DNA of 64,000 nt. Source: Bradyrhizobium septentrionale. GTDB taxonomy: Bacteria > Pseudomonadota > Alphaproteobacteria > Rhizobiales > Xanthobacteraceae. The DNA is taken from NCBI RefSeq assembly GCF_011516645.4, contig NZ_CP088285.1:2684501-2748500 (forward strand), read 5' to 3'. The notes under the pieces were generated by a model, which ran no database searches, was not told the DNA's origin, and saw only the letters and a program-made list of their open reading frames with translations. How positions within the stretch are numbered: the first letter of the stretch is position 1; every line of letters starts with the position of its first letter. The position numbers were made by a program, and so were the translations under genes. Positions 37,757 through 46,972 of the stretch are shown here, piece after piece.

Positions 37757-37951
37757 GACAGCCTCCCGATGCCTGTGCGTTGCCGAATCCGACTCAATGG
37801 ATGGTAGACGACGAACGCGCCGGCTGCGAGCACGCTCGTCGCGAAGCCGGTGTCATCCGGCGACAGGCCAGTGATGAACCGCGCGAGCGGTTCGGGCGAC
37901 CATATCAGGCCCAGCCGCTTCCGGCCCGGGCCTGATTGATGAGTAGCCGAT

Positions 37952-38668
37952 TTGAGACGCGCCACGCCATTGATTGCCGCCCTTCTCCTGCTCGCGCCGT
38001 CGCTGGCGTCGGCGCAGCCGGTGCCCGATGCGCAGGCGGCGAAGATCCGGGACGCCTTCAATTCGGCCTATGGCAAGGCGTTGAGCGCCGAGTTCGGTAA
38101 ATCGCTGCGCGACAATGCCGATCCCGCCTGTTTGGCGAGCAAGGGCATCGAAGCCGGCCAGCTCGAAGCGCGCGGCCGCGACGTCGTGATCAAATGGGGT
38201 GCGCGGCTGATCGACGGCACCGACGCGCTGATCGACCAGAAGGTCTATGCCGAGAAATTTCCGGCGGCCGCCGAGCTCGACAGGCTGCAGCAGAACGCGG
38301 ACGTCAAGAAATACCTCGCGCTGGCGGCTCCGATGCAGCAGGCGAAAATCCTCGACACGGTGTTCGAGCAGTTCGACCGCTACGCGCTGGTGAGCCGGAT
38401 CAAGCTCACGGCAGTCTCGCCGCTGGCGACCGGCAACGATGAATTGCTGCGCAAGAATCCGACCGAGGCCACCGAAGCTGCGCTGGAGGCGTTTTCAAAG
38501 CGAAACAAATCGAAGGCGCTGAAGCGCTTCCTGGATTTGTCCGAGCAGGCCTCAGCAGTGCGCGCGGCCTCGATCGCGAAGGACAAGGTGCCGCCGGGCG
38601 CGCCGCTGTCCTCCCTCAAGGGGATGGAGGCCGATCTTGCCGAGCTCTGCATCGGCTCGCGGCGCTAA
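37952..38668 (+). CDS. Exported protein of unknown function
   Basis: A 238-residue protein with a clear signal peptide (LIAALLLLAPSLASA, cleavage near residue 21) and an all-helical look (KIRDAFNSAYGKALSAEFG, YLALAAPMQQAKILDTVFEQF). Two cysteines (in PACLASKG and ELCIGSRR) may form a disulfide. No named domain is recognised. The TTG start at 37952 opens the signal peptide; no ATG is suitably placed. It converges with a response regulator gene 5 bases past its stop. Confidence 0.72.
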   Translation: MRRATPLIAALLLLAPSLASAQPVPDAQAAKIRDAFNSAYGKALSAEFGKSLRDNADPACLASKGIEAGQLEARGRDVVIKWGARLIDGTDALIDQKVYAEKFPAAAELDRLQQNADVKKYLALAAPMQQAKILDTVFEQFDRYALVSRIKLTAVSPLATGNDELLRKNPTEATEAALEAFSKRNKSKALKRFLDLSEQASAVRAASIAKDKVPPGAPLSSLKGMEADLAELCIGSRR

Positions 38669-38673
38669 GCTCC

Positions 38674-39051
38674 TCACTTCCCGCTACGCCTGAGCGCCGC
38701 CTCCAGCGTCTCGCTCGAGCATGGCTTGGTCAGCCGGGGCTTGTCGGAGAGCGAGGCCGGCAGCCTGATATCAGCGCCGTAACCCGTGACGAAGGCGAAC
38801 GGCACCTTCAGCACATCGAGCCGCTCGGCGATCGCGAACGTCTTCTCGCCCCTGACGAGGCCGACGTCGAGCAGCGCGAAATCCGGCGCCCGCTCGGCGA
38901 TCAGTTCGAGCGCGCGGGCGACGTTCGCCGCGGTGCGCACCGTGCGGGCGCCGAAGCCGAGGATGGTGTCCTCGAAATAGAGTGAGATGATCGGATCGTC
39001 CTCGACGACGAGCACGTCACCGGGCATGCCGGCATTGGGTGCGAAGTCCAT
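38674..39051 (-). CDS. Single-domain response regulator
   Basis: A 125-residue receiver domain without an output domain. The acidic pair is in LVVEDDPIISLYFED, the phospho-acceptor Asp in FALLDVGLVRG, Thr in AFVTGYG and Lys in LTKPCSSE. Such CheY-like proteins act in phosphorelays or bind a target directly. ATG 39051 is chosen because the longer frame reads through an interspersed repeat. No kinase is adjacent. Confidence 0.88.
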   Translation of the reverse strand: MDFAPNAGMPGDVLVVEDDPIISLYFEDTILGFGARTVRTAANVARALELIAERAPDFALLDVGLVRGEKTFAIAERLDVLKVPFAFVTGYGADIRLPASLSDKPRLTKPCSSETLEAALRRSGK

Positions 39052-39072
39052 GGCGCGCCAGTTTCCGTTTGC

Positions 39073-39138
39073 TAGAGCTTGTTGTTTAAACGCGCTTTCC
39101 TCACGCGAACCGGTATCCACTTCGCTCGAAAACGCTCT
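39073..39138. repeat. Interspersed repeat, type C copy 2
   Basis: AACGCGCTTTCCTCACGCGAACCGGTATCCACTTCGCTCGAAAACGCTCT, in outline, matches the second half of the copy at 31858-31966. It lies in the promoter gap between the response regulator and the Crp/Fnr gene. Confidence 0.7.
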
Positions 39139-39249
39139 GAAGCATGGATGAGAGACCGGATCAGTCCGGCCGGATGGCCCGCGACCGGCGCCCGAAAGCA
39201 CGCCGGCTGTTCCCAGGATGAAACCCATCACATCGCGAGCGACGCCGTC

Positions 39250-39265
39250 TGTTCACTAGTGAACA
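39250..39265. promoter_or_regulatory. Perfect 16-base palindrome before the Crp/Fnr gene
   Basis: TGTTCACTAGTGAACA is fully symmetric and lies 53 bases before ATG 39319. Length and position suit a dimeric regulator, most simply autoregulation by the Crp/Fnr-type protein. It differs from the usual FNR (TTGAT....ATCAA) and CRP sites, so another factor is possible. Confidence 0.55.
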
Positions 39266-39318
39266 TAAATCCAGGAACTTTTCGATTATCGTCCGCGTTG
39301 GGTCTCCAGGATTTTCCA

Positions 39319-40083
39319 ATGATTGCCAAACGGACCGAGTTGGCCGGGACGAGTGACCGGCCGTTCAACAATCTTTTGCGCCGGCTGAACGCTGCCGACT
39401 ACGAGCTGATCGCGCCGCATCTTGCGCTGCTCGAAGCTGCGGCCGGCGATCTGCTCTACAATCCCGGCGACGACGTTCAGATCGCGCATTTCCCATGCGG
39501 ACCGAGCCTGGCGTCCTACATGGTGCCCAATGAGGACGGGCGCGATGTCGAGACCATCCTGGTCGGCCGCGAAGGCGCGGTCGGCGGCATCGTCAGCCAG
39601 GGCTTCCTGCCGGCCTATACCCGCATCACCGTCAAGTTCGGTGGCCCGTTCGCGCGGTTGCCGATCAGCAAGCTCGACGCCGCCAAGCTGAAGTCGATCT
39701 CGGTGCGCAACATCTTCGCGCGCTATGCCGACTGCATGCTGGCGCAGATCTTCCAGTCGACCGCCTGCAATGCGATCCACTCGATCGAGCAGCGCGCGGC
39801 GAAATGGATCATCTCGGCGATCGAGCGCACCAATGGCAACGGCGTGGTGCCGCTCACCCATGAACAGCTCTCGACCCTGCTCGGCGTCGGCCGCAGCTAC
39901 ACCAGCCGGGTGATCCAGAACTTCAAGGCGGAGGGCGTGCTGGACACCCGCCGCGGTGCCATCGTGATCCGCGACCCGGACAAGCTGCGGCTGCGCTCCT
40001 GCCTGTGCAACGAGGCGGTCAAGGATCACTTCGAGGAGGTGCTGCGCGGGGTGTATCCCAGCGAGGACAACCCGGCGAATTAG
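39319..40083 (+). CDS. Crp/Fnr family transcriptional regulator
   Basis: A 254-residue regulator with an N-terminal cyclic-nucleotide-binding-like domain (about 15-150; LLYNPGDDVQIAHFPCGP, VGREGAVGG) and a C-terminal winged helix (LTHEQLSTLLGVGRSYTSRVI, about 180-200; LDTRRGAIVIRD). The full cAMP-binding signature and FNR cysteines are not seen, so the signal is unknown. Two cysteines near the end (RSCLCNE) could be redox-active. ATG 39319 starts a normal-length protein; the long upstream frame crosses the palindrome and a repeat. Confidence 0.9.
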   Translation: MIAKRTELAGTSDRPFNNLLRRLNAADYELIAPHLALLEAAAGDLLYNPGDDVQIAHFPCGPSLASYMVPNEDGRDVETILVGREGAVGGIVSQGFLPAYTRITVKFGGPFARLPISKLDAAKLKSISVRNIFARYADCMLAQIFQSTACNAIHSIEQRAAKWIISAIERTNGNGVVPLTHEQLSTLLGVGRSYTSRVIQNFKAEGVLDTRRGAIVIRDPDKLRLRSCLCNEAVKDHFEEVLRGVYPSEDNPAN

Positions 40084-40091
40084 GACGCTGC

Positions 40092-40229
40092 TTACCTCTC
40101 CCCGCTCTTTGCGGGGAGAGGTCGGATCGCGCTAGCGATCCGGGTGAGGGGCGAGGCACACTGCTCAACTGGCCACGAGGTGCTCGCCGGATGGAAGCCC
40201 CTCTCCCCGTAAGAACGGGGAGAGGGAGA
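40092..40229. repeat. Interspersed palindromic repeat, type B copy 3
   Basis: CTCTCCCCGCTCTTTGCGGGGAGAGG, then GGATCGC/GCGATCC, GGGTGAGGGG, a spacer, and CCCCTCTCCCCGTaagaACGGGGAGAGGG. It separates the Crp/Fnr gene from the Lgt-like cluster. The cluster's promoter must lie in the last 40 bases or inside the repeat. Confidence 0.7.
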
Positions 40230-40270
40230 ACCTATATCGCCCAACGCGAAAATCACGCTACACTCGCCTC

Positions 40271-40990
40271 ATGAGTGGGGCAGAACTTCACGCCGTCTTC
40301 GACGTCGCAGCATGGGGCGCGGCCGCGATCGCCATGTGGTGGCTGTCACGCCAGCGCGCCCTGCAGTTTCCCCGGCAATCCTTCGAGCTCTCCTACATCG
40401 CCGCGCTGGTGTTCGGCGCCGGTATCGGCGCCTACATTTTCGGCACCCTGAACCTGTGGTTCTCGGGCATGCCGGGCATCGCCCGCTCGGTCGAGGGCGC
40501 GCTGGCCGGCGGCATCGTCGCGATCGAGCTCTACAAATGGCTGCATGGCATCTCGCTGCGCACCGGCGCGCGGTTCGCGCTGCCGCTCGCGGTCGGCGTC
40601 GCCGTCGGCCGGCTCGGCTGCTATTTCGCGGGGCTGGAGGATTTCACCTACGGCACGCCGACCGCGCTGCCCTGGGGCCACGATTTCGGCGACGGCGTGC
40701 TGCGCCATCCGGTGCAGCTCTATGAGAGCCTGGCGATGGCGGCGTTCGCGGCCTTTTACGTCGTGATGGTGTTGAACCGCAACGCCGCCGTCATCACCAA
40801 TGGATTCTACCTCGTGCTGTTCTATTACGGCCTGCAGCGCTTCGTATGGGAGTTCATCAAGCCCTACGGCGCGCTGATCGGGCCGTTCTCGCTGTTCCAC
40901 CTGCTGTCGCTGTTTGTCATGATCTATGCCGCCATCATGCTGGCGACGGCCCCAAATGTGAGCTTGAAGCATGAACGCGCCGCTGCGTAA
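40271..40990 (+). CDS. Lgt-like integral membrane protein (prolipoprotein diacylglyceryl transferase family)
   Basis: A 239-residue protein with about seven membrane helices. GVAVGRLGCYFAGLEDF (about 113-129) matches the Lgt signature GR-x-GNF-IN-x-E region, and LRHPVQLYES (about 147-156) matches the Lgt HP-S/T-QLYE block. The HGG segment with the histidine important in E. coli Lgt appears as SVEGALAGG, so the histidine is not evident. Canonical Lgt moves diacylglyceryl from phosphatidylglycerol to lipoprotein cysteines. This divergent copy overlaps a radical SAM gene by 20 bases and probably handles a glycerolipid in a joint pathway. Confidence 0.82.
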   Translation: MSGAELHAVFDVAAWGAAAIAMWWLSRQRALQFPRQSFELSYIAALVFGAGIGAYIFGTLNLWFSGMPGIARSVEGALAGGIVAIELYKWLHGISLRTGARFALPLAVGVAVGRLGCYFAGLEDFTYGTPTALPWGHDFGDGVLRHPVQLYESLAMAAFAAFYVVMVLNRNAAVITNGFYLVLFYYGLQRFVWEFIKPYGALIGPFSLFHLLSLFVMIYAAIMLATAPNVSLKHERAAA

Positions 40991-42416
40991 GGCCCGCCCG
41001 TACATCTTCTGGGGCCAGACCCAATCGCTTTGCGAGACCTGTCTGACCGTGGTGCCGACCAAGATCCAGATCCTCGGCAACGAGGTCTGGTACGAGAAGC
41101 GCTGCAAGCAGCACGGCGTGCAATCGACGCTGGTCTCGACCGATTCCGCCTATTGGCGGCTGTGCAAGGATTTCATCAAGCCCGGCGACCGGCCGCTCGC
41201 CTTCCAGCGCCACACCGAATTCGGCTGTCCCTATGATTGCGGGCTGTGCCCGGACCACGAGCAGCATTCCTGCCTGGCGCTGATCGAGATCACCGAGCAC
41301 TGCAACCTGACCTGCCCGGTGTGCTTTGCAGATTCCTCGCCGGCGCGCACCAGCTTCACGCCGCTGGCCAAGATCGAGAAGATGCTCGACGCGCTGGTGG
41401 CGAGCGAGGGCGAGCCTGATCTCGTGCAGATCTCCGGCGGCGAGCCGACACTGCATCCGGACTTCTTCGCCATCCTGGATGCGGTGCGCGCCCGCCCGAT
41501 CCGCCACGTCATGATCAACACCAACGGCCTCAGAATCGCGCGCGAGCCGGACTTCGTCGCAAAACTCGCCGAGAACAGACGCGGGCTGGAGGTCTATCTG
41601 CAGTTCGATTCGCTCAAGCGCGAGGCGCTGGTCAATTTGCGCGGTGCGGATTTGCGCAAGATCCGCCAGCAGACGCTGGAGAACCTCGAGCGCGAGGGCG
41701 TCTCGACCACGCTGGTCGCGACCATCAAGCGCGGCGTCAACGATGCCGAGATCGGTGACATCGTCCGCCACGCGCTCACCTGGAAGTGCGTGCGCGGCGT
41801 CACGCTGCAGCCGGTGCAGGACGCCGGCCGCAACGAGCATTTCAACAAGGACACCGACCGCATCATGCTGTCGGAGATCCGCCAGCGCGTGGTCGAGACC
41901 GGAGTATTCGGCGACAAGGACATGATCCCGCTGCCGTGCAATCCCGAGAGCATCTCGATCGGCTACGGCCTACGCAATGGCGACAAGGTGCTGCCGCTGA
42001 CCTCGCTGATCCCGCAGGAGCAGCTCGTCGCTGTCATGCCCAACACGATCAGCCCGGAAAAATACCCGGTGCTGCGGGAAAAGTTCGTCGATTTGTTCTC
42101 GCTGTCGTCGGGACCGCTCAATACAAGCGAGCGCGTCTGCGAATTGCTGTGCTGCCTGCCGAGCTTCGAGGTGCCGGAGGGCCTGACTTACGAGAACGTC
42201 TTCCGCGTCACCATTGTGCAGTTTCTTGATCGCTTCAATTTCTGCGTCGGCAACGTGAAGCGCAGCTGCATCCACTTCGTCACCGAGAGCGGCGCGATCA
42301 TCCCGTTCGACACCTACAATCTGTTCTATCGGGACGGAAAGATCGACGGTATCCGCGCCGCGATGGCCGGCCAGACTTATCGTGAAGTACGGCAACGTGA
42401 GGAGGTGCCGCGATGA
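40971..42416 (+). CDS. Radical SAM protein, tetraether lipid synthase (Tes)-like
   Basis: A 481-residue enzyme. The radical SAM motif is C111-x3-C115-x2-C118 in HCNLTCPVC, with the SAM-binding ISGGEPTLHP at about 149. Extra cysteines form CETC (21-24), C45 and CPYDCGLCPDH (86-96), with C101, and a C-terminal group ERVCELLCC and NFCVGNVKRSC. This layout, above all CPYDCGLC just before the SAM motif, resembles the Tes/MJ0619-type family, whose founder joins lipid tails by C-C bonds. It starts inside the Lgt-like gene and overlaps the next small gene by 4 bases. Lipid substrate and reaction are inferred. Confidence 0.82.
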   Translation: MNAPLRKARPYIFWGQTQSLCETCLTVVPTKIQILGNEVWYEKRCKQHGVQSTLVSTDSAYWRLCKDFIKPGDRPLAFQRHTEFGCPYDCGLCPDHEQHSCLALIEITEHCNLTCPVCFADSSPARTSFTPLAKIEKMLDALVASEGEPDLVQISGGEPTLHPDFFAILDAVRARPIRHVMINTNGLRIAREPDFVAKLAENRRGLEVYLQFDSLKREALVNLRGADLRKIRQQTLENLEREGVSTTLVATIKRGVNDAEIGDIVRHALTWKCVRGVTLQPVQDAGRNEHFNKDTDRIMLSEIRQRVVETGVFGDKDMIPLPCNPESISIGYGLRNGDKVLPLTSLIPQEQLVAVMPNTISPEKYPVLREKFVDLFSLSSGPLNTSERVCELLCCLPSFEVPEGLTYENVFRVTIVQFLDRFNFCVGNVKRSCIHFVTESGAIIPFDTYNLFYRDGKIDGIRAAMAGQTYREVRQREEVPR

Positions 42417-42682
42417 GCGACGAGAGCCGGCCCATCAATCCGGATGGATCTCCACCCTCGTTGCCTCCACGGCTCCCTCCGCAGCGCGGCGGCTGCGCGA
42501 CCGCATTCATGGCGCTGTTTGGCGTGGCGCTGCTGCTGCCGGGGCTCTGCGCGGTCCTGTTCGGCGTCGGCGCCTTCACCTCGGCGAGCCCCGATCCCGG
42601 GCTCCTCTTTCTGGCTTTGCTCGGGCTCGCGGTCGGCTTCGCCGGCGTCATGCTGATCCGCGCCGCGATCAAGGGGAGCTAG
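42413..42682 (+). CDS. Small membrane protein of the Lgt/radical SAM cluster (1)
   Basis: An 89-residue protein: a Pro-rich N-terminus, then RGGCATAFMALFGVALLLPGLC (about 23-44) and a second helix LLFLALLGLAVGFAGVMLI. It overlaps the radical SAM gene by 4 bases (ATGA). The CATAFM motif is shared with the next gene, so the two arose by duplication. No known domain; probably a helper or scaffold for the membrane enzymes. Confidence 0.72.
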   Translation: MSDESRPINPDGSPPSLPPRLPPQRGGCATAFMALFGVALLLPGLCAVLFGVGAFTSASPDPGLLFLALLGLAVGFAGVMLIRAAIKGS

Positions 42683-42691
42683 AGGTCGACA

Positions 42692-42928
42692 GTGATCAAC
42701 AATTTCGACCAGACCCCGCCCAGTCGGTCCCCGGAACCGCGGCAACGCAACGGCTGCGCCACCGCTTTCATGCTTGTCGTGGGGGTGATCTTGCTGATCC
42801 CGGGTGTCCTGTGCGCCATCCTCAACGTCAAATTCGGCGCCGGATCCGGCAGCGATCCCCTGACCTCGTTCGGGTTGCTGGTGGCGCTCGGCGGATTTGG
42901 GCTGATCGTGTTTACGCTTACCCGGTAA
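42692..42928 (+). CDS. Small membrane protein of the Lgt/radical SAM cluster (2)
   Basis: A 78-residue protein with the same plan as its upstream neighbour: Pro-rich N-terminus, RNGCATAFMLVVGVILLIPGVLC, then a second helix LVALGGFGLIVFTL. GTG at 42692 is 9 bases after the previous stop with GAGGT just before. It is a tandem paralogue of unknown function. Last gene of the cluster. Confidence 0.68.
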   Translation: MINNFDQTPPSRSPEPRQRNGCATAFMLVVGVILLIPGVLCAILNVKFGAGSGSDPLTSFGLLVALGGFGLIVFTLTR

Positions 42929-43008
42929 CATCGCCGGATCAATGCCGAAAAGTCCCTCAAAACCCGCTTTCGGGACCAAAATCAGGCTCTCAAACGGCCA
43001 ATAAACCG

Positions 43009-43036
43009 TTGTTTTTTGGCGATTTCTGACTATATT
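43009..43036 (+). promoter_or_regulatory. Candidate sigma-70 promoter upstream of typA
   Basis: TTGTTT at 43009-43014 and TATATT at 43031-43036 are separated by 16 bases in an AT-rich patch that stands out in this GC-rich sequence. The predicted start is near 43043, about 8 bases before the terminator-like hairpin at 43051. Confidence 0.5.
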
Positions 43037-43050
43037 GCGCCGCAACGCGC

Positions 43051-43084
43051 AAGGTGCCCGGTCCTCTGACCGGGCTTCCTTTTT
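43051..43084 (+). terminator. Rho-independent terminator or attenuator in the typA leader
   Basis: GCCCGGT (43056-43062) and ACCGGGC (43069-43075) form a 7-base stem with a six-base loop, followed by TTCCTTTTT. It may end the Lgt-like cluster. Because a good promoter lies just upstream, it may instead act as a leader attenuator for typA. Confidence 0.65.
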
Positions 43085-43219
43085 GGGGTGATGCGTCCCC
43101 GTCAAATTTCTTGGGTATGAGCGTGATCCGGGCCCGGATTGGGCCACGTGAGCGAGCGGCCGGCCAAATTGGTCCGGCGAGATCGCGCATCTGACCATTG
43201 CACGACCAGAAGAAGAGCC

Positions 43220-45046
<1,827 letters not shown>

Positions 45047-45065
45047 GCGGTGGCGTAAGCCCCAC

Positions 45066-45170
45066 TGTCATGCCCGGCTTGACCGGGGCACCCAGTACGC
45101 CGCGGCCTGTCGGCTCGATCACAACCGTCTCTGGAATACTGCATCACCCGCATTCGCGGGTGATGCAGTC
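45066..45170. repeat. Interspersed hairpin repeat (GTCATGCCCGG / GCATCACCCGC type)
   Basis: GTCATGCCCGGCttgACCGGGGCACCCAGTACGCCG is followed by a spacer and CTGCATCACCCGCattcGCGGGTGATGCAG, a perfect 13-base hairpin. It lies between typA and the FAD oxidoreductase and could terminate typA transcripts. Confidence 0.65.
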
Positions 45171-45219
45171 ATGCATGTGGCGGCTTCAGGCCCGGCAGCG
45201 GACGTGCTAGAGCCGGGAC

Positions 45220-46467
45220 ATGAGTTCGCTTCCCTCCACGATCGATGTCGCCATCATCGGCGCCGGCGCGGCCGGCCTCGGCGCCACGCATGCGCTGAAG
45301 CACTCTGGCCTCTCCACCATCGTGCTGGAAGCCCGCGACCGCCTAGGCGGCCGCGCCCATACCATCCAGGCCGCGCCTGACGTCGTGTTCGACGTCGGCT
45401 GCGGCTGGCTGCATTCGGCCGACCAGAACAGCTTTGTCGGCATCGCCCAGCAGCTCGACTTCGAACTCAACAAGGACCTGCCGCCGTGGCGCGAGCGCGC
45501 CTATGGCAAGGCGTTCCCGCAGGCCGAGCGCGACGCGTTCATGCTTGCGCTCGACGAATTCTACGATCGCATCGAGCAGGCCGCACAGGGCGGCAAGGAC
45601 AGTTCTGCCGATCGCTATCTCGAGCCCGGCAACCGCTGGAACCCGATGATCGATGCAATTTCGACCTATGTGAACGGCTGCGAGCTCGACCAGCTCTCGA
45701 TCCTCGACTTCGACGCCTATCAGGACAGCAACGTCAATTGGCGTGTCAGGCGCGGCTATGGCGCGCTGGTCGCGGCCTATGGCGCCGAGGTGCCGGTTGC
45801 GCTGAACTGCATCGTCAAGCTGATCGACCACGCAGGCCCGCGCATCCGCATCGAGACCTCGCGCGGCACCTTGGAAGCAGACAGAGTGATCGTCACCGTG
45901 CCGACCAATCTGATCGCCGACGAGGCGATCCGCTTTTCGCCTGCGCTGCCGGACAAGCGCGAGGCCGCGCACGCCCTGCCGCTCGGCCTCGCCGATAAGG
46001 TGACGCTGGCGCTCGCCGAGCCCGAGGCGTTGCCGAAGGAAGGCAATCTGCGCGGCGCCACCATGCGCACCGAGATGGGCACCTACCACATCCGCCCGTT
46101 CGGCCAGCCCTGCATCGAGGGCTTCTTCGGCGGACGTTTTGCGCGACAGCTGGAAGATGCCGGCGACGGCGCCATCGCCGCGCACAGCATCGACGAGATC
46201 GTCTCCTTCCTCGGCAACGATTTCCGCCGCAAGCTGAAGCCGCTCAGCGAATCGCGCTGGGCGCAGGACCGGTTCGCCCGCGGCTCCTACTCGCACGCGC
46301 TGCCCGGCCACGCCGACAAACGCGCCGTCCTGGCCACCCCAGTCGACGGCCGGCTGTTCTTCGCCGGCGAAGCCACCTCGCCGCACTTCTTCTCGACGGC
46401 ACATGGCGCGCGGGATTCGGGGGAGCGGGCGGCGAAGGAGATATTGGCCGCGTCGCCGCGCAAATAG
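45220..46467 (+). CDS. FAD-dependent oxidoreductase, flavin amine oxidase family
   Basis: A 415-residue flavoenzyme. The FAD motif DVAIIGAGAAGLGATHAL (about 9-26) is followed by LEARDRLGGRAHT, the GG-doublet of amine oxidases. The C-terminal FAD segment is RLFFAGEATSPHFFSTAHGARDSGERAAKEI, split at about 378-408. The family oxidises amines or polyamines, or desaturates carotenoid-like substrates; the substrate is not readable. No signal peptide, so it is cytosolic. It stands alone between two repeats. Confidence 0.9.
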   Translation: MSSLPSTIDVAIIGAGAAGLGATHALKHSGLSTIVLEARDRLGGRAHTIQAAPDVVFDVGCGWLHSADQNSFVGIAQQLDFELNKDLPPWRERAYGKAFPQAERDAFMLALDEFYDRIEQAAQGGKDSSADRYLEPGNRWNPMIDAISTYVNGCELDQLSILDFDAYQDSNVNWRVRRGYGALVAAYGAEVPVALNCIVKLIDHAGPRIRIETSRGTLEADRVIVTVPTNLIADEAIRFSPALPDKREAAHALPLGLADKVTLALAEPEALPKEGNLRGATMRTEMGTYHIRPFGQPCIEGFFGGRFARQLEDAGDGAIAAHSIDEIVSFLGNDFRRKLKPLSESRWAQDRFARGSYSHALPGHADKRAVLATPVDGRLFFAGEATSPHFFSTAHGARDSGERAAKEILAASPRK

Positions 46468-46475
46468 CCTCTCTT

Positions 46476-46560
46476 CATTGCGAGCGAAGCGAAGCAATCC
46501 ATCGCGCGGCATAACGGAAGCATGGATTGCTTCGTCGCTTCGCTCCTCGCAATGACGACG
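46476..46560. repeat. Interspersed inverted repeat (TTGCGAGCGAAG type)
   Basis: CATTGCGAGCGAAGCGAAGCAATCCAT and ATGGATTGCTTCGTCGCTTCGCTCCTCGCAATG, given here in outline, form a nearly perfect hairpin about 84 bases long. It lies between two convergent genes, where it could end transcription from both sides. Confidence 0.7.
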
Positions 46561-46564
46561 GAAG

Positions 46565-46972
46565 CTACTCCAGCACCCTCGCCCGCATATCCGCGTCCGG
46601 CACAAAGCACGTCTCGTACTTCCCGAAGATCTTGTAGCGGTTGCGGGCGATGAGGCTGTAGACCGCGTCGCGCAGCGGCTTTGGGACTGCGAACAGCGCG
46701 CGGGTCCATGCCCAGCCGGGGAGATGGCTCAGCACCGTCAGCGCGGCGTCCGACTTCATCCAGGCGACGCCGCCATGAACCACGGCGTTGGTGTCGGGAT
46801 CATCGGGGTCGATGCCGAAGGTCTTTGCCAGTCGCGTGCCGTAGTCCGACTGGATCGGCGTGAACCGGAAGCGGCGCGCTGGATCGCGCGCGATGACGAA
46901 CTGCACCCAGCGTGAGCAGAAGATGCAGACGCCGTCGTAGAGGATCACGTCATCGTCGGGCCACACGCTCAT
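46565..46972 (-). CDS. DCC family thiol-disulfide oxidoreductase-like protein (DUF393)
   Basis: A 135-residue protein. VILYDGVCIFCSRWVQFV (about 9-26) has the D-x-x-C-x-x-C motif that names the DCC family. NAVVHGGVAWMKSDAALTVL and NRYKIFGKYETCF are the other conserved blocks. A redox role is assumed from the CxxC. It overlaps the SDR-DoxX gene by 4 bases and is the last of a three-gene cluster. Confidence 0.9.
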   Translation of the reverse strand: MSVWPDDDVILYDGVCIFCSRWVQFVIARDPARRFRFTPIQSDYGTRLAKTFGIDPDDPDTNAVVHGGVAWMKSDAALTVLSHLPGWAWTRALFAVPKPLRDAVYSLIARNRYKIFGKYETCFVPDADMRARVLE

